Translations under genes and position numbers: made by a program
Notes under the pieces: model-generated
The model's input: the letters and a program-made list of their open reading frames with translations, nothing else
What the model was told of the DNA's origin: nothing
Database searches by the model: none
IMG/VR virus record: IMGVR_UViG_3300033388_002676
Span: 1-20,086 of that record
Strand: one strand, 5' to 3'
DNA: 20,086 bases
DNA from: a virus
Shown here: piece after piece, positions 7,021-13,790 of the stretch
Layout: each line of letters begins with the position of its first letter
How positions within the stretch are numbered: position 1 is the stretch's first letter

Positions 7021-7818
7021 TTACGCGATCGTCTGTGCTGCTACCAGATAATGCGTGGTCCCATCCAAATCGATCTTGATGGTCTTGTAGTTCGAGAAGT
7101 TCAGCGTGCTTCCGCCGGAGGTATTCGCGCTAACCATTCCGCTTGCAGTGTCGATCTTCAAGAGGTTGGTAATCGCGTTGCCACCATAGACGTGAACAGC
7201 TGCGTCGAAGGTTGTCGGGGTTGCGGTACCGTTATGAGTGATGTTCAGGAAGTACATCGATCCTGCACTCACGGTCTGGGCCATATGCGTGTCCAGCCAC
7301 AGAACGGATCCAACACCTACCTGGGTCCACGTTCCGCCGTTACCCATAATGAAGTATCCAACAGTCGGATACAAGCTTGCACCATTTAAGGTACCGAGGT
7401 TTACAAACTGACCATAGACAGCCATGTCAGTCCCGCCTGTCAGGGTAAAACCGGTCTGGACTCGTGCGACACCCTGCAGGGCTCGGAGACCGCCGGAGGT
7501 TCTCGAGGCCGGAGTGCTTCCGCCTGGCTCGATCTCACAGGTGACATCGATACCATACACAATACCGGTTGCGCCCTGAGCATCGAATTTGAATTCACCG
7601 CAATAGGTCTGCGCGGTTTGATTGTGAAGATGGATCTTGAGGGATCCCTGGTTTACCTTTATACCGTTGGTGGTATAGGCGCCGGTGAGGGCGATACCGT
7701 AAGCGGCGTCCTTGTCAATGGCAATACATGCGTTCTGATCGCCGGGGATAGTGGCGTCGGACATGATCAGCGTGTCGACGGTCAGCTCTCCGATGTGTAC
7801 TTGTTCTCTCCAACCCAT
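7021..7818 (-). CDS. Putative beta-rich virion protein (fibre- or decoration-like)
   Basis: This encodes 265 residues from ATG 7818 with AGGAG eight bases upstream. The protein is rich in Gly, Thr, Ala and Asn, has no long charged helices and reads as repeated short strands, for example GFTLTGGTDMAVYGQFVNLG and a C-terminal YKTIKIDLDGTTHYLVAAQ element. That C-terminal element resembles endings I associate with metagenomic phage structural proteins. No signal peptide or enzyme motif was seen. It could be a tail or head fibre, or a decoration protein. Nearby SPRY and 221-residue beta-rich genes suggest this is a block of surface-exposed virion proteins. Confidence 0.55.
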   Translation of the reverse strand: MGWREQVHIGELTVDTLIMSDATIPGDQNACIAIDKDAAYGIALTGAYTTNGIKVNQGSLKIHLHNQTAQTYCGEFKFDAQGATGIVYGIDVTCEIEPGGSTPASRTSGGLRALQGVARVQTGFTLTGGTDMAVYGQFVNLGTLNGASLYPTVGYFIMGNGGTWTQVGVGSVLWLDTHMAQTVSAGSMYFLNITHNGTATPTTFDAAVHVYGGNAITNLLKIDTASGMVSANTSGGSTLNFSNYKTIKIDLDGTTHYLVAAQTIA

Positions 7819-7858
7819 GGTAATATCTCCTTTTTATATTGCGCTTAGGGAGGCGCAG

Positions 7859-8149
7859 TTAGAATTTAGTGACCAGGTTTTGTTTGACCGGTCGGTTATG
7901 AAACAATGTGTCCCCCTTCTGATAGGCCCTGACGAGGAGCTCGGCAGCCTCGTTGAATCCCTTTACGAATCCACGATCGAAAGCTTTGTCTCCTCCGTCA
8001 ACGACATCAGTGCAGACATTTAGGGCCATTTCTTTGGATAACCTTGTCATGCGGTCTATAACGTGCTCTAAAAACTCACGATTTCCGCCTGAAGCCATGT
8101 TATATACTGCCCTTGAAATGTCTTTGTCTGGTACTATTTTAAACTTCAT
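7859..8149 (-). CDS. Hypothetical helical protein
   Basis: I place the start at ATG 8149 (MKFKIVPDKDISR, 96 residues) because GGGGAGG lies just upstream; an upstream in-frame start at 8197 has no ribosome-binding site. The protein is mostly helical, including GNREFLEHVIDRMTRLSKEM and KAFDRGFVKGFNEAAELLV, and contains a single Cys. It follows the mini-gene array and precedes the 265-residue virion protein. A TTGACATANTG motif (8187-8197) lies between it and the array. I do not recognise the family. Confidence 0.7.
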   Translation of the reverse strand: MKFKIVPDKDISRAVYNMASGGNREFLEHVIDRMTRLSKEMALNVCTDVVDGGDKAFDRGFVKGFNEAAELLVRAYQKGDTLFHNRPVKQNLVTKF

Positions 8150-8186
8150 GCATCCTCCCCAGGAAATATAAGGTACTTGATATACA

Positions 8187-8197
8187 CAATATGTCAA
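8187..8197 (-). promoter_or_regulatory. TTGACATANTG intergenic motif, copy 2
   Basis: The minus strand reads TTGACATATTG four bases after the stop of the last MDKSK-array gene and 38 bases before the next start. It may be a promoter element for the 96- and 265-residue genes. The nearest -10 candidate, TACCTT at 16 bases, is poor. Confidence 0.35.
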
Positions 8198-8201
8198 CAG
8201 A

Positions 8202-8402
8202 TTAAGCTATCTTACCACCACTGTCTCCGCTCCACGTCAGAGGATCTCCAACAGGGTTACAGTTGCAATGGCATTCTGATTTATCGCACTTGCAGACCTT
8301 CCTGGTATCGATTTCTCTCGAAAGCTTCGCTCGTCCCTTGTCATGCTTGAACATATCATATTCCATGCTCTCGCAACACTTCGCCATTTTGCTATTATCC
8401 AT
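8202..8402 (-). CDS. MDKSK-array protein 4: Cys-rich mini-protein
   Basis: A 66-residue product starts at ATG 8402 behind GGAGG, which is inside the stop region of the preceding array gene. It opens MDNSKMAK, a degenerate form of the MDKSK[L/I]P start shared by the three genes upstream. Unlike them it has seven Cys: CC at residues 9-10, then a dense cluster near residues 37-48 with CKC and CHCNC spacing, which suggests metal binding or disulfides. It is the last member of the tandem array. Function is unknown. The relationship to the others is a judgement from five N-terminal residues and position; it could be unrelated. Confidence 0.7.
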   Translation of the reverse strand: MDNSKMAKCCESMEYDMFKHDKGRAKLSREIDTRKVCKCDKSECHCNCNPVGDPLTWSGDSGGKIA

Positions 8403-8404
8403 GA

Positions 8405-8590
8405 TTAATCCTCCGTTAATTTTTTATTAAGAGCGTCCATTTTTTCCTTACGAGTCTTGATACGATCTACAACATTATCGCCTGCAGACCCGGGCGCCGT
8501 CTTCTTGGGTTTCTTTTTCTCTCCACCCAACCATGGAATTGGAAAAGGAATAGATTTCCTTGTCATTTCAGGTAATTTCGATTTGTCCAT
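8405..8590 (-). CDS. MDKSK-array protein 3: basic mini-protein
   Basis: A 61-residue product starts at ATG 8590 behind AGGGG. It begins MDKSKLPEMTRKS, near-identical to array member 2 over its first seven residues. A Pro-rich stretch (FPIPWLGG), a Lys/Pro-rich segment and a charged helix (DRIKTRKEKMDALNKKL) follow. The isoelectric point would be high. It ends two bases before the next array gene. No known domain was recognised. The conserved start with a variable remainder suggests a shared targeting or binding tag. Confidence 0.8.
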   Translation of the reverse strand: MDKSKLPEMTRKSIPFPIPWLGGEKKKPKKTAPGSAGDNVVDRIKTRKEKMDALNKKLTED

Positions 8591-8597
8591 TATACAC

Positions 8598-8685
8598 CCC
8601 TACTTAGTCACTCGGTTGCGTTAAACATGCGCTTACTTGGTCCCTACTTAACCACCGGCTGCCTCTTTGAGCCTTCGGTTGCGTT
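8598..8685 (-). repeat. Decayed tandem duplication between array genes 2 and 3
   Basis: Two short repeats occur in the same order twice: TCGGTTGCGTT at 8612-8622 and 8675-8685, and CCCTACTTA at 8598-8606 and 8642-8650 (plus strand). One set is the 3' end of array gene 2; the other is in the 57-base gap before array gene 3. This looks like the remains of a tandem duplication with deletion of the material between, consistent with the array growing by duplication. Confidence 0.6.
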
Positions 8686-8800
8686 CTGCCACGGTATCCA
8701 ATACACCCTGGACTCCGCCGGCCTTCTTTTTCTTTTTCTTTTTGCCCCATGAAAAGATAGAAGACTTCTTGCTCATCGGGGGTAATTTTGATTTGTCCAT
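8648..8800 (-). CDS. MDKSK-array protein 2: 50-residue basic mini-protein
   Basis: The ATG at 8800 (AAAGGA upstream) gives a 50-residue product ending at TAA 8650-8648. It begins MDKSKLPPMSKKSS, followed by an aromatic FSWG and a run of seven Lys, then a Gly-containing hinge and a helix (VLDTVAERNRRLKEAAGG). It starts one base after the stop of array gene 1. The Lys run, coded by mixed AAA and AAG, may bind nucleic acid or be a flexible charged linker. No family was recognised. Conservation of the start across the array, with different synonymous codons, indicates selection on the peptide. Confidence 0.8.
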   Translation of the reverse strand: MDKSKLPPMSKKSSIFSWGKKKKKKKAGGVQGVLDTVAERNRRLKEAAGG

Positions 8801-8801
8801 T

Positions 8802-9002
8802 TTAAAATCCTTTCTTTACTCTCATTGTATCCAAGGTCTTCCAGGATTTGATATATCTCTTGCTTGGAAGTGGCAATATCGCCCGATCAGGATTTCTTGT
8901 GATAGTGCCGGCACGTTCTTTCATCCTGCTGTTCTCGTGCTTAGGGCTCCACGGAGTCTCGCTCGATTTCTTGGTTATGTTTGGTATCTTGGACTTATCC
9001 AT
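8802..9002 (-). CDS. MDKSK-array protein 1: basic mini-protein
   Basis: A 66-residue product starts at ATG 9002 behind AAGGAG. It begins MDKSKIPNITKKSSETPW, the same pattern as members 2 and 3 (MDKSK, Leu or Ile, Pro, then Met or Ile, Thr or Ser, Lys or Arg, Lys, Ser). The remainder is basic, with Lys, Arg and Pro throughout, and has no Cys or hydrophobic segment. It is the first gene of the array and follows the SPRY-domain gene by 25 bases. No known function; by position it may be a minor virion or assembly component. Confidence 0.78.
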   Translation of the reverse strand: MDKSKIPNITKKSSETPWSPKHENSRMKERAGTITRNPDRAILPLPSKRYIKSWKTLDTMRVKKGF

Positions 9003-9027
9003 CGTAAACTCCTTGTTTAATTGATTA

Positions 9028-9642
9028 TTATGTATTCCAGATATTTATATCCCATGCCAGATAACCTGCGGGAGGATCAGTATTGAATGGTGTCGCACCG
9101 AAATTCACCGAGACAACGATGTCCTGCTCGTATGGCTCAACAACGACATACATGTCGGTTTCCTCGGTCCATTCCCAGGCAGGATCCGCTCCTGTGACAG
9201 GGTTGCTCGCTTCATCATACACCCCATTTACAGAGAAGAAGGCCTTCTGATTGACCATGTCTACAGCAAGTCCAACAAAATCACCCTGGCTGGCCGAGGC
9301 ACCATATTCCTTTGTATCACCATCAAAAAGGATATCGGTAAAATATTTACCCATACTGCCATCACTCTCACCAGGATAATCAGCGTTGTCCATTGCCAAT
9401 TTACCGAGCCCGAGCATTGAGGTATTCAGGTCATCACCTATGATTTCCATCTCCACATACCATTTACCGGAAAGATAGGAATGGCCATGGGTGGATTTTA
9501 CGACACCGTCTTTTCCATCGCTGCTATAAACCAACAGATCATTGCCACCCAACCTTAAAGCCGTATGTTTATCAGATGGATTGAGCGTTACAGTATTTAC
9601 CAGTGGTGTCGGTATCCATCTATAAAACTTATTCCATGCCAT
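9028..9642 (-). CDS. SPRY-domain-like virion protein (putative)
   Basis: This encodes 204 residues from ATG 9642 behind AAAGGAG. The middle carries the SPRY/B30.2 signature: a GKWYVEMEI strand near residue 59, then a MLGLG element, a GDFVGLAVDMVNQKAFFSVNG segment near residues 120-140 and a C-terminal VVVEPYEQDIVVSVNFG strand. SPRY domains are beta-sandwich protein-binding modules best known from eukaryotes and also found in some phage structural proteins. No signal peptide or enzymatic motif was seen. It follows the 221-residue beta-rich protein within the virion block. A receptor-binding or surface adhesion role is plausible but inferred. Confidence 0.65.
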   Translation of the reverse strand: MAWNKFYRWIPTPLVNTVTLNPSDKHTALRLGGNDLLVYSSDGKDGVVKSTHGHSYLSGKWYVEMEIIGDDLNTSMLGLGKLAMDNADYPGESDGSMGKYFTDILFDGDTKEYGASASQGDFVGLAVDMVNQKAFFSVNGVYDEASNPVTGADPAWEWTEETDMYVVVEPYEQDIVVSVNFGATPFNTDPPAGYLAWDINIWNT

Positions 9643-9660
9643 TGTAAGCTCCTTTATTTA

Positions 9661-10326
9661 TTACGGTTGCTTTAATTCAAATCGACTGTTTGCTTCCACC
9701 CACACCAGGATGTCACCATCATTAGGATCACCGAATAGAACGTCGGACAACAACATTATCGGCGGAACAACGTTTATTCTAACATAAATTGAGCCATTCC
9801 CAACACCCTCAATGATGACTTGACCAATCGCTATGTGTCGATTAGGAGCCGTTGGAGGAGCTGCGACGAATTCACCAGGGGTTGTTGATAACCACACCAT
9901 CGTCCCCGAGGCTATTCCATCGGTATTAATATCCCTCACGAGACCCATTAGGGTAACGTAACCATTTGAATTCTTTCCAATAGCTTCTGTCGTCATGCCC
10001 AGGACAACGGCTTCAGGTTGAGGGTTCGTTGGATCGGCATCAGCCAGTGCAATTAATGGTTTGTTCCCGGACTCACCCGAGACGTACACCACTGATCCAT
10101 CTGGTATCGTATCATTCGTTTCATTCCGGACCCGGACAACATGTTCCTGGCCTAACTGCAGATTAACACTGCCACCAGGTAGACCGTATTCGAGCGTACC
10201 ATCCTCTGAATTCCACTGAAGCTTACCCTCTTCAGTGGTATGTTCATGCTCAAGGTTGAACTGGATTGAATGAACATTAAGTAAATATTCAGCCAGTGCA
10301 TTCCATCGTTCTATCCATCTGCCCAT
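9661..10326 (-). CDS. Beta-rich virion protein (putative fibre or decoration)
   Basis: A 221-residue product starts at ATG 10326 with AAGGAG just upstream. From about residue 40 it follows a pattern I recognise in tailed-phage virion proteins: DGTLEYGLPGG, a GQEHVVRVRNETND strand, IPDGSVVYVSGESG, then GYVTLMGLVRDINTDGI, MVWLSTTPGEF and a final GSIYVRINV strand. These define a small beta domain common near portal or tail genes. The start is a short helix (RWIERWNALAEYLL). It lies nine bases after the portal stop. Exact location in the particle is unknown. Confidence 0.6.
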   Translation of the reverse strand: MGRWIERWNALAEYLLNVHSIQFNLEHEHTTEEGKLQWNSEDGTLEYGLPGGSVNLQLGQEHVVRVRNETNDTIPDGSVVYVSGESGNKPLIALADADPTNPQPEAVVLGMTTEAIGKNSNGYVTLMGLVRDINTDGIASGTMVWLSTTPGEFVAAPPTAPNRHIAIGQVIIEGVGNGSIYVRINVVPPIMLLSDVLFGDPNDGDILVWVEANSRFELKQP

Positions 10327-10335
10327 GTTTTCTCC

Positions 10336-12477
10336 TTACATCTGAGCCATCTGTTCGAGTGGTACAGCCGGAGGAGCTCCGCCGATTGGATCGTCTTCGG
10401 GTCTTCCACCTACCGGTTTCTCCGGCTTCTTCTTTGACTGGCCGCCGCCGGCTGGTTTCGGGCCTGCTTGTTCTTGCTCCGGACCCATGGGCTGCTGTTG
10501 GGCTGCTGCCTGTAGCTGCCATTCAGGTGGGACAATCTCCTCACCGTCCATCTTAAGGGATTTGACTGTCTCGCGTAGGACTTTCGATCTGCCTTCCATG
10601 CCGATAATCGCAAGGTCAACAGGGTTGTTCGTGTAGTTCAAGAATTCTTGTCGTCTGGCCTGCAGCTGCTCCGCTATGATGAGATATTCACTGGCTCTTG
10701 CCACGATATGGATATCTCCGGTATAGTCCATCTTGCCGCTCTCAATGGCGTACAGCCATGTTTGATAGACCACCTTTTTAATGACGTCGATGTCGATGTA
10801 TCCGATAGCATCCTTCATGATCTTACTCGATGCATTCATGAGCATTGCCAGACCATGAGCAGTCTTACCTGCTCCGCCGGCTTGATCACCGACACCCTGT
10901 TCAAAAGCGGGTACTCCCAGCTGTTCCCCGGCTTGTGCATAGAAAAATGTGAATATTTCCATCAGCTGATTTCCGAGCATCTGGGGCTGGAAGAAGTTTA
11001 CTGCTGGTTTGCCGTTTGCATTCGGATCACTTTCTGTCTTCCAGATCTTCCAAGGCCACATACGACTGACATCGGTCGACGGCTGGACTCTATCCTCGAA
11101 TACTTCAACCTGGGGACCGGAGGCAATGGCCATATTATTGGACAATGCCCGGGCTGCAGCGTTGCACATGCGCTGACAATCTTCCATCAGCTCTGTCGGT
11201 GCGAGTCCCCATATAGAATCGACGGACGGATCGAATGATGCACTGTAATAAGGTTTCCATCCGAGCGGGTGCTTGTTGACTTTCAGCATGATTACCCTGC
11301 CATGGACCCACATGCACTGGACAGAGACATGATCTGATATATCGCCTTCATATTTGATACCCCATTCCGCGAGGTATCTACCTGGAATCTCACCATTAAA
11401 TAAAAGAACCTCGATCATGGACGTCGGATCAGTCATCTCCTGCGGTCTATTCTCAATATTAGCTCTCTCTTGGTCTGTCCATAACCAGTTGGTTAAATAC
11501 CCCTTTTGATGGTCAAGCATGGTTGCGTCGATAGCCACCTTGCTGTATCCATCGGTGTCGCGGAATTTGGATAGATCTGCAGGTCGAACACGCATGCGCT
11601 CGACCATGTATCCATCATTGATGTTCTTGGCGGCCGGCGCCGGATACATATCGAAAGGTGAGACCCTGGCAAACTTCAGGACTTTCTTCATGCCCTGCTT
11701 GGCCACACTCTTTCCATCCGGACCCTCGACCCACTCGAGCTGCTTCTCGGTGACGACGAATGGACCACGAAGGAATGCGGTCAGATATACTGAAAAATCC
11801 TTAATGAATTTAGCAAGTTCCGAATAGAAGTTACCCTCAACGAATAGATCCTCGACGTGCTGTTCTGCGAGGAAGCATTCATTGCCGGCTATCTTCTTGA
11901 TCTCGGCCCGGGCAGTCGACATGAGCTCCATCATCCGGATATCTACCATCTCGGGAGTGATAGGAACATTGGGTCCAAGTACCGCAAATATCTGACCTAA
12001 TTCAGCTTTCAGGTTCTCGACGACACGGTCGGCTACTTCCCGGGGAAGATCCGGAATAGGTGTTGGATCGATACCCCACGGTTTCTCGCCGGCAGGTATA
12101 AGGATGTCCTTGATCTGGGCCTCGATGCTCCTGGTCTTGACATTGGTCAGCATCATATAGATCTCAGACCCCCCGAACTCCCGGATCGCGCTTAGATCAT
12201 CCGGGTCATATTTGCCTTTCTTGGCTCGTATGCATTTCGCCAGGCGTTCATCGATCACCCACTTGGCATCCTTGGCTGCTTCCCAGAGGGTGTTAAGGTG
12301 AGCAGTCAAGCCTATGATCTCCGGCTGGTTCTGCTGCTTAGCATCCTCGTTCATCTTCTTATCTATCTGTTTTAATTCTTTATTCCCCACCATCCGTAAT
12401 AGGCCATTGCCTTCAGGGATAGCTGTGATGGGTGCGGCCGGCTGGTTTGGACTGTCTTGACCAATCAATTCTGCCAT
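10336..12477 (-). CDS. Portal protein
   Basis: This encodes 713 residues from ATG 12477 behind GGAG. It has the size and layout of podoviral portal proteins. A helical N-terminal region leads to the FARVSPFDMYPAPAAKNINDG segment (about residues 269-289), the recognisable wing/stem boundary pattern (V-SPFD-YP). A later element, GLAPTELMEDCQRMCNAAARALSNNMA, matches the long conserved helix of this family. The last 70 residues are rich in Gln, Pro and Gly and probably disordered. Portals form the dodecameric ring at one capsid vertex through which terminase pumps DNA. It overlaps the preceding zinc-ribbon-like gene by 13 bases. The terminase gene is unusually far away, about 5 kb upstream. Confidence 0.85.
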   Translation of the reverse strand: MAELIGQDSPNQPAAPITAIPEGNGLLRMVGNKELKQIDKKMNEDAKQQNQPEIIGLTAHLNTLWEAAKDAKWVIDERLAKCIRAKKGKYDPDDLSAIREFGGSEIYMMLTNVKTRSIEAQIKDILIPAGEKPWGIDPTPIPDLPREVADRVVENLKAELGQIFAVLGPNVPITPEMVDIRMMELMSTARAEIKKIAGNECFLAEQHVEDLFVEGNFYSELAKFIKDFSVYLTAFLRGPFVVTEKQLEWVEGPDGKSVAKQGMKKVLKFARVSPFDMYPAPAAKNINDGYMVERMRVRPADLSKFRDTDGYSKVAIDATMLDHQKGYLTNWLWTDQERANIENRPQEMTDPTSMIEVLLFNGEIPGRYLAEWGIKYEGDISDHVSVQCMWVHGRVIMLKVNKHPLGWKPYYSASFDPSVDSIWGLAPTELMEDCQRMCNAAARALSNNMAIASGPQVEVFEDRVQPSTDVSRMWPWKIWKTESDPNANGKPAVNFFQPQMLGNQLMEIFTFFYAQAGEQLGVPAFEQGVGDQAGGAGKTAHGLAMLMNASSKIMKDAIGYIDIDVIKKVVYQTWLYAIESGKMDYTGDIHIVARASEYLIIAEQLQARRQEFLNYTNNPVDLAIIGMEGRSKVLRETVKSLKMDGEEIVPPEWQLQAAAQQQPMGPEQEQAGPKPAGGGQSKKKPEKPVGGRPEDDPIGGAPPAVPLEQMAQM

Positions 12478-12776
12478 GTTTTTTCTCCATTATCGATTGC
12501 ATATCTGAATGCCCATTTCTCTGAATGAGGATCGTACACGGCCCAGACCTTCGGGCAGGTACATATAGGCACTGAAGCCCATGAAGCCTTCCATAGAAGG
12601 ATGACCTCGTAGGCTGCTAAGACTTCTTTGCTTTGAGTTGCGTCGATGATGTTCTCACAGAATGGACAGACCACTACACCTGGGCGGATCTGCTCAAGTT
12701 CATAATAACCCGCTTTGTGATCTGGCAAATACGGCTGGAATTCGCTACGAGACATCTCGACATTGTCACCAATCAT
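12465..12776 (-). CDS. Small zinc-ribbon-like protein upstream of portal
   Basis: The start at ATG 12776 follows AAGGGG; a GTG nine bases earlier is less likely. The product is 103 residues with two Cys pairs: VCPFCENI near residue 37 and ICTCPKVW near residue 72. This fits a two-knuckle zinc site. The C-terminal third is Trp/Tyr-rich (WAVYDPHSEKWAFRY). It is the first gene after the terminator at 12824-12861 and therefore probably begins the portal transcript. No family was recognised. It could be a small regulator or assembly factor. Confidence 0.7.
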   Translation of the reverse strand: MIGDNVEMSRSEFQPYLPDHKAGYYELEQIRPGVVVCPFCENIIDATQSKEVLAAYEVILLWKASWASVPICTCPKVWAVYDPHSEKWAFRYAIDNGEKTWQN

Positions 12777-12798
12777 TATTACCACCCCTTAGAATGAT

Positions 12799-12809
12799 CA
12801 GTATGTCAA
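12799..12809 (-). promoter_or_regulatory. TTGACATANTG intergenic motif, copy 3
   Basis: The minus strand reads TTGACATACTG 15 bases after the T-run of the terminator at 12824-12861 and 22 bases before the start of the first portal-transcript gene. That is the best-placed of the three copies for a promoter element. A normal -10 at 16-18 bases is absent. Confidence 0.4.
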
Positions 12810-12823
12810 GATATTTACAGCGG

Positions 12824-12861
12824 AAAAAAGAATGGCGCACAACATTTATATTGTACGCCAT
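12824..12861 (-). terminator. Intrinsic terminator before the portal transcript
   Basis: On the minus strand ATGGCGTACAA (12861-12851) pairs with TTGTGCGCCAT (12842-12832), ten of eleven positions matched, around an 8-base loop. The stem is followed by TCTTTTTT, with six T at 12829-12824. It lies 27 bases beyond the stop of the 136-residue gene and separates the small-gene run from the virion genes. Confidence 0.85.
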
Positions 12862-12888
12862 GAATTATGATACAACAAATAAGTTGTA

Positions 12889-13299
12889 TTAATAGCAGCT
12901 CATTAGATCCTGGATAGCAATAGTGGTGTGATGATAGCAACTTGAGCATCTGAGAGTCCTCGTCTGCAGCGAGACTTCTCTATCTACCAGTGACGAACCA
13001 CCCTCGTGCCTATTGAACCGATGGACCTTGAATGGAAGCTTGATATACCCGACATACCCATTGCAGTTCACGCACCAGGCATGCACCTTTCTTACGACCT
13101 CGATATCGTACCCATGATCACAGGCTATCTTGTCGAAGATGGTTTGCCTGAGGTACTCAACTTCTTCAAGCGGTATGTCCTGGCACCCCGGGTTAATACC
13201 TGCAGCCGGCCGGACGAGGTCATGCTCATAAAAGGTATCATGATCCTTCCTGGTCAATACGATATCAAACGTCTCACATGTTTTTTTTGTTTTGCTCAT
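12889..13299 (-). CDS. Zinc-ribbon-like hypothetical protein
   Basis: A 136-residue product starts at ATG 13299 behind GGGAG. Two CxxC pairs, WCVNCNG near residues 75-81 and RCSSCYHH near residues 117-124, are 38 residues apart and fit a zinc ribbon. The region between has beta-prone IKLPFKVHRF and charged residues. The N-terminal half is mixed and has no recognisable domain. It is the last gene before a strong terminator. The protein could bind DNA or RNA or regulate a partner, but nothing beyond the Cys pairs supports a specific role. Confidence 0.75.
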   Translation of the reverse strand: MSKTKKTCETFDIVLTRKDHDTFYEHDLVRPAAGINPGCQDIPLEEVEYLRQTIFDKIACDHGYDIEVVRKVHAWCVNCNGYVGYIKLPFKVHRFNRHEGGSSLVDREVSLQTRTLRCSSCYHHTTIAIQDLMSCY

Positions 13300-13450
13300 T
13301 TGTGTTTTCTCCCTTTTCTGTTACATATAAGAAAATGCATTCTCGCTCTGACGGACAATCAAAACATTTATCCTCGACATAGGACGACATGCAAAATCCT
13401 ATGTGGCCAGCGTTCATTACCTCAATTCTTAAAGCATTACCATTTGTCAT
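13274..13450 (-). CDS. 58-residue Cys-containing protein
   Basis: The ATG at 13450 has GGGAGG upstream and forms an ATGA overlap with the stop of the 82-residue gene. The frame ends at TGA 13276-13274, inside the start of the next gene (26-base overlap). Residues 20-40 carry four Cys with the spacing C...KCFDCPSERECIF, which looks like a small metal site. The tail is Asn/Lys-rich. It fills what would otherwise be a 147-base gap. Start site, coupling and Cys spacing support it as real. No family was recognised. Confidence 0.7.
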   Translation of the reverse strand: MTNGNALRIEVMNAGHIGFCMSSYVEDKCFDCPSERECIFLYVTEKGENTNEQNKKNM

Positions 13451-13695
13451 TTGCGTTTCCTCCCACGTTTCTTTTTCATTTCATCGCGATCACCGAATGA
13501 ATCGGAGCTGGATGACCGCTTTATTGCCCCTTCCAGGCCGAATTCAGCTCTGAAGCTTAAAACGGTCTCCTGAGGCAGCCGACATTGAACGTTCTCGGCC
13601 AGACCCATACCAACCCCACAGTTAAAACCAGCGTTTGGATGATAGGCAGCGCAGTGTGCGCAATAACCATTGCTTAAAGCCTCTTCTTTTAACAA
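13447..13695 (-). CDS. 82-residue Cys-pair protein with basic tail, TTG start
   Basis: The start is TTG at 13695, chosen because GGGAG lies six bases upstream. Near the N-terminus is YCAHCAAYHPNAGFNC, a likely zinc-binding knuckle. The middle is mixed, and the protein ends in a strongly basic tail (EMKKKRGRKRK), suggesting nucleic-acid contact. The first 74 bases overlap the 44-residue gene in a different frame. Both have good ribosome-binding sites, so either both are made or the pair is a single gene joined by a frameshift. No known domain was identified. Confidence 0.65.
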   Translation of the reverse strand: MLKEEALSNGYCAHCAAYHPNAGFNCGVGMGLAENVQCRLPQETVLSFRAEFGLEGAIKRSSSSDSFGDRDEMKKKRGRKRK

Positions 13696-13756
13696 TGCGA
13701 TCTCCCTTCCTGGTTAGTGTTGCTCTCTGTCGGAATGCAAATTCTTTAATCTCCAT
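13622..13756 (-). CDS. 44-residue basic peptide overlapping the next gene
   Basis: The ATG at 13756 has GGAGG five bases upstream, one of the best sites in the region. The product is 44 residues and very basic (about 15 Lys and Arg) with Trp and Leu in the second half (FKQWLLRTLRCL). It starts 34 bases after the stop of the 164-residue gene and its 3' half lies within the 82-residue gene in another frame. The overlap raises doubt about which frame is used after base 13695. A small nucleic-acid-binding or membrane-active peptide is possible; no family recognised. Confidence 0.5.
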   Translation of the reverse strand: MEIKEFAFRQRATLTRKGDRIVKRRGFKQWLLRTLRCLSSKRWF

Positions 13757-13790
13757 CTTTACCTCCGGATATGATAATATGAATGATCGA

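Noticed and set aside
8700-8760. Poly-Lys run in array gene 2 as a sequencing or slippage artefact
   Set aside because: The codons are a mixture of AAA and AAG and the frame continues into a sensible helix, so an artefact is unlikely.
13622-13756. Classical -1 programmed frameshift joining the 44- and 82-residue genes
   Set aside because: The shift needed is +1, and no X-XXY-YYZ heptamer in the correct frame was found near 13690-13700.
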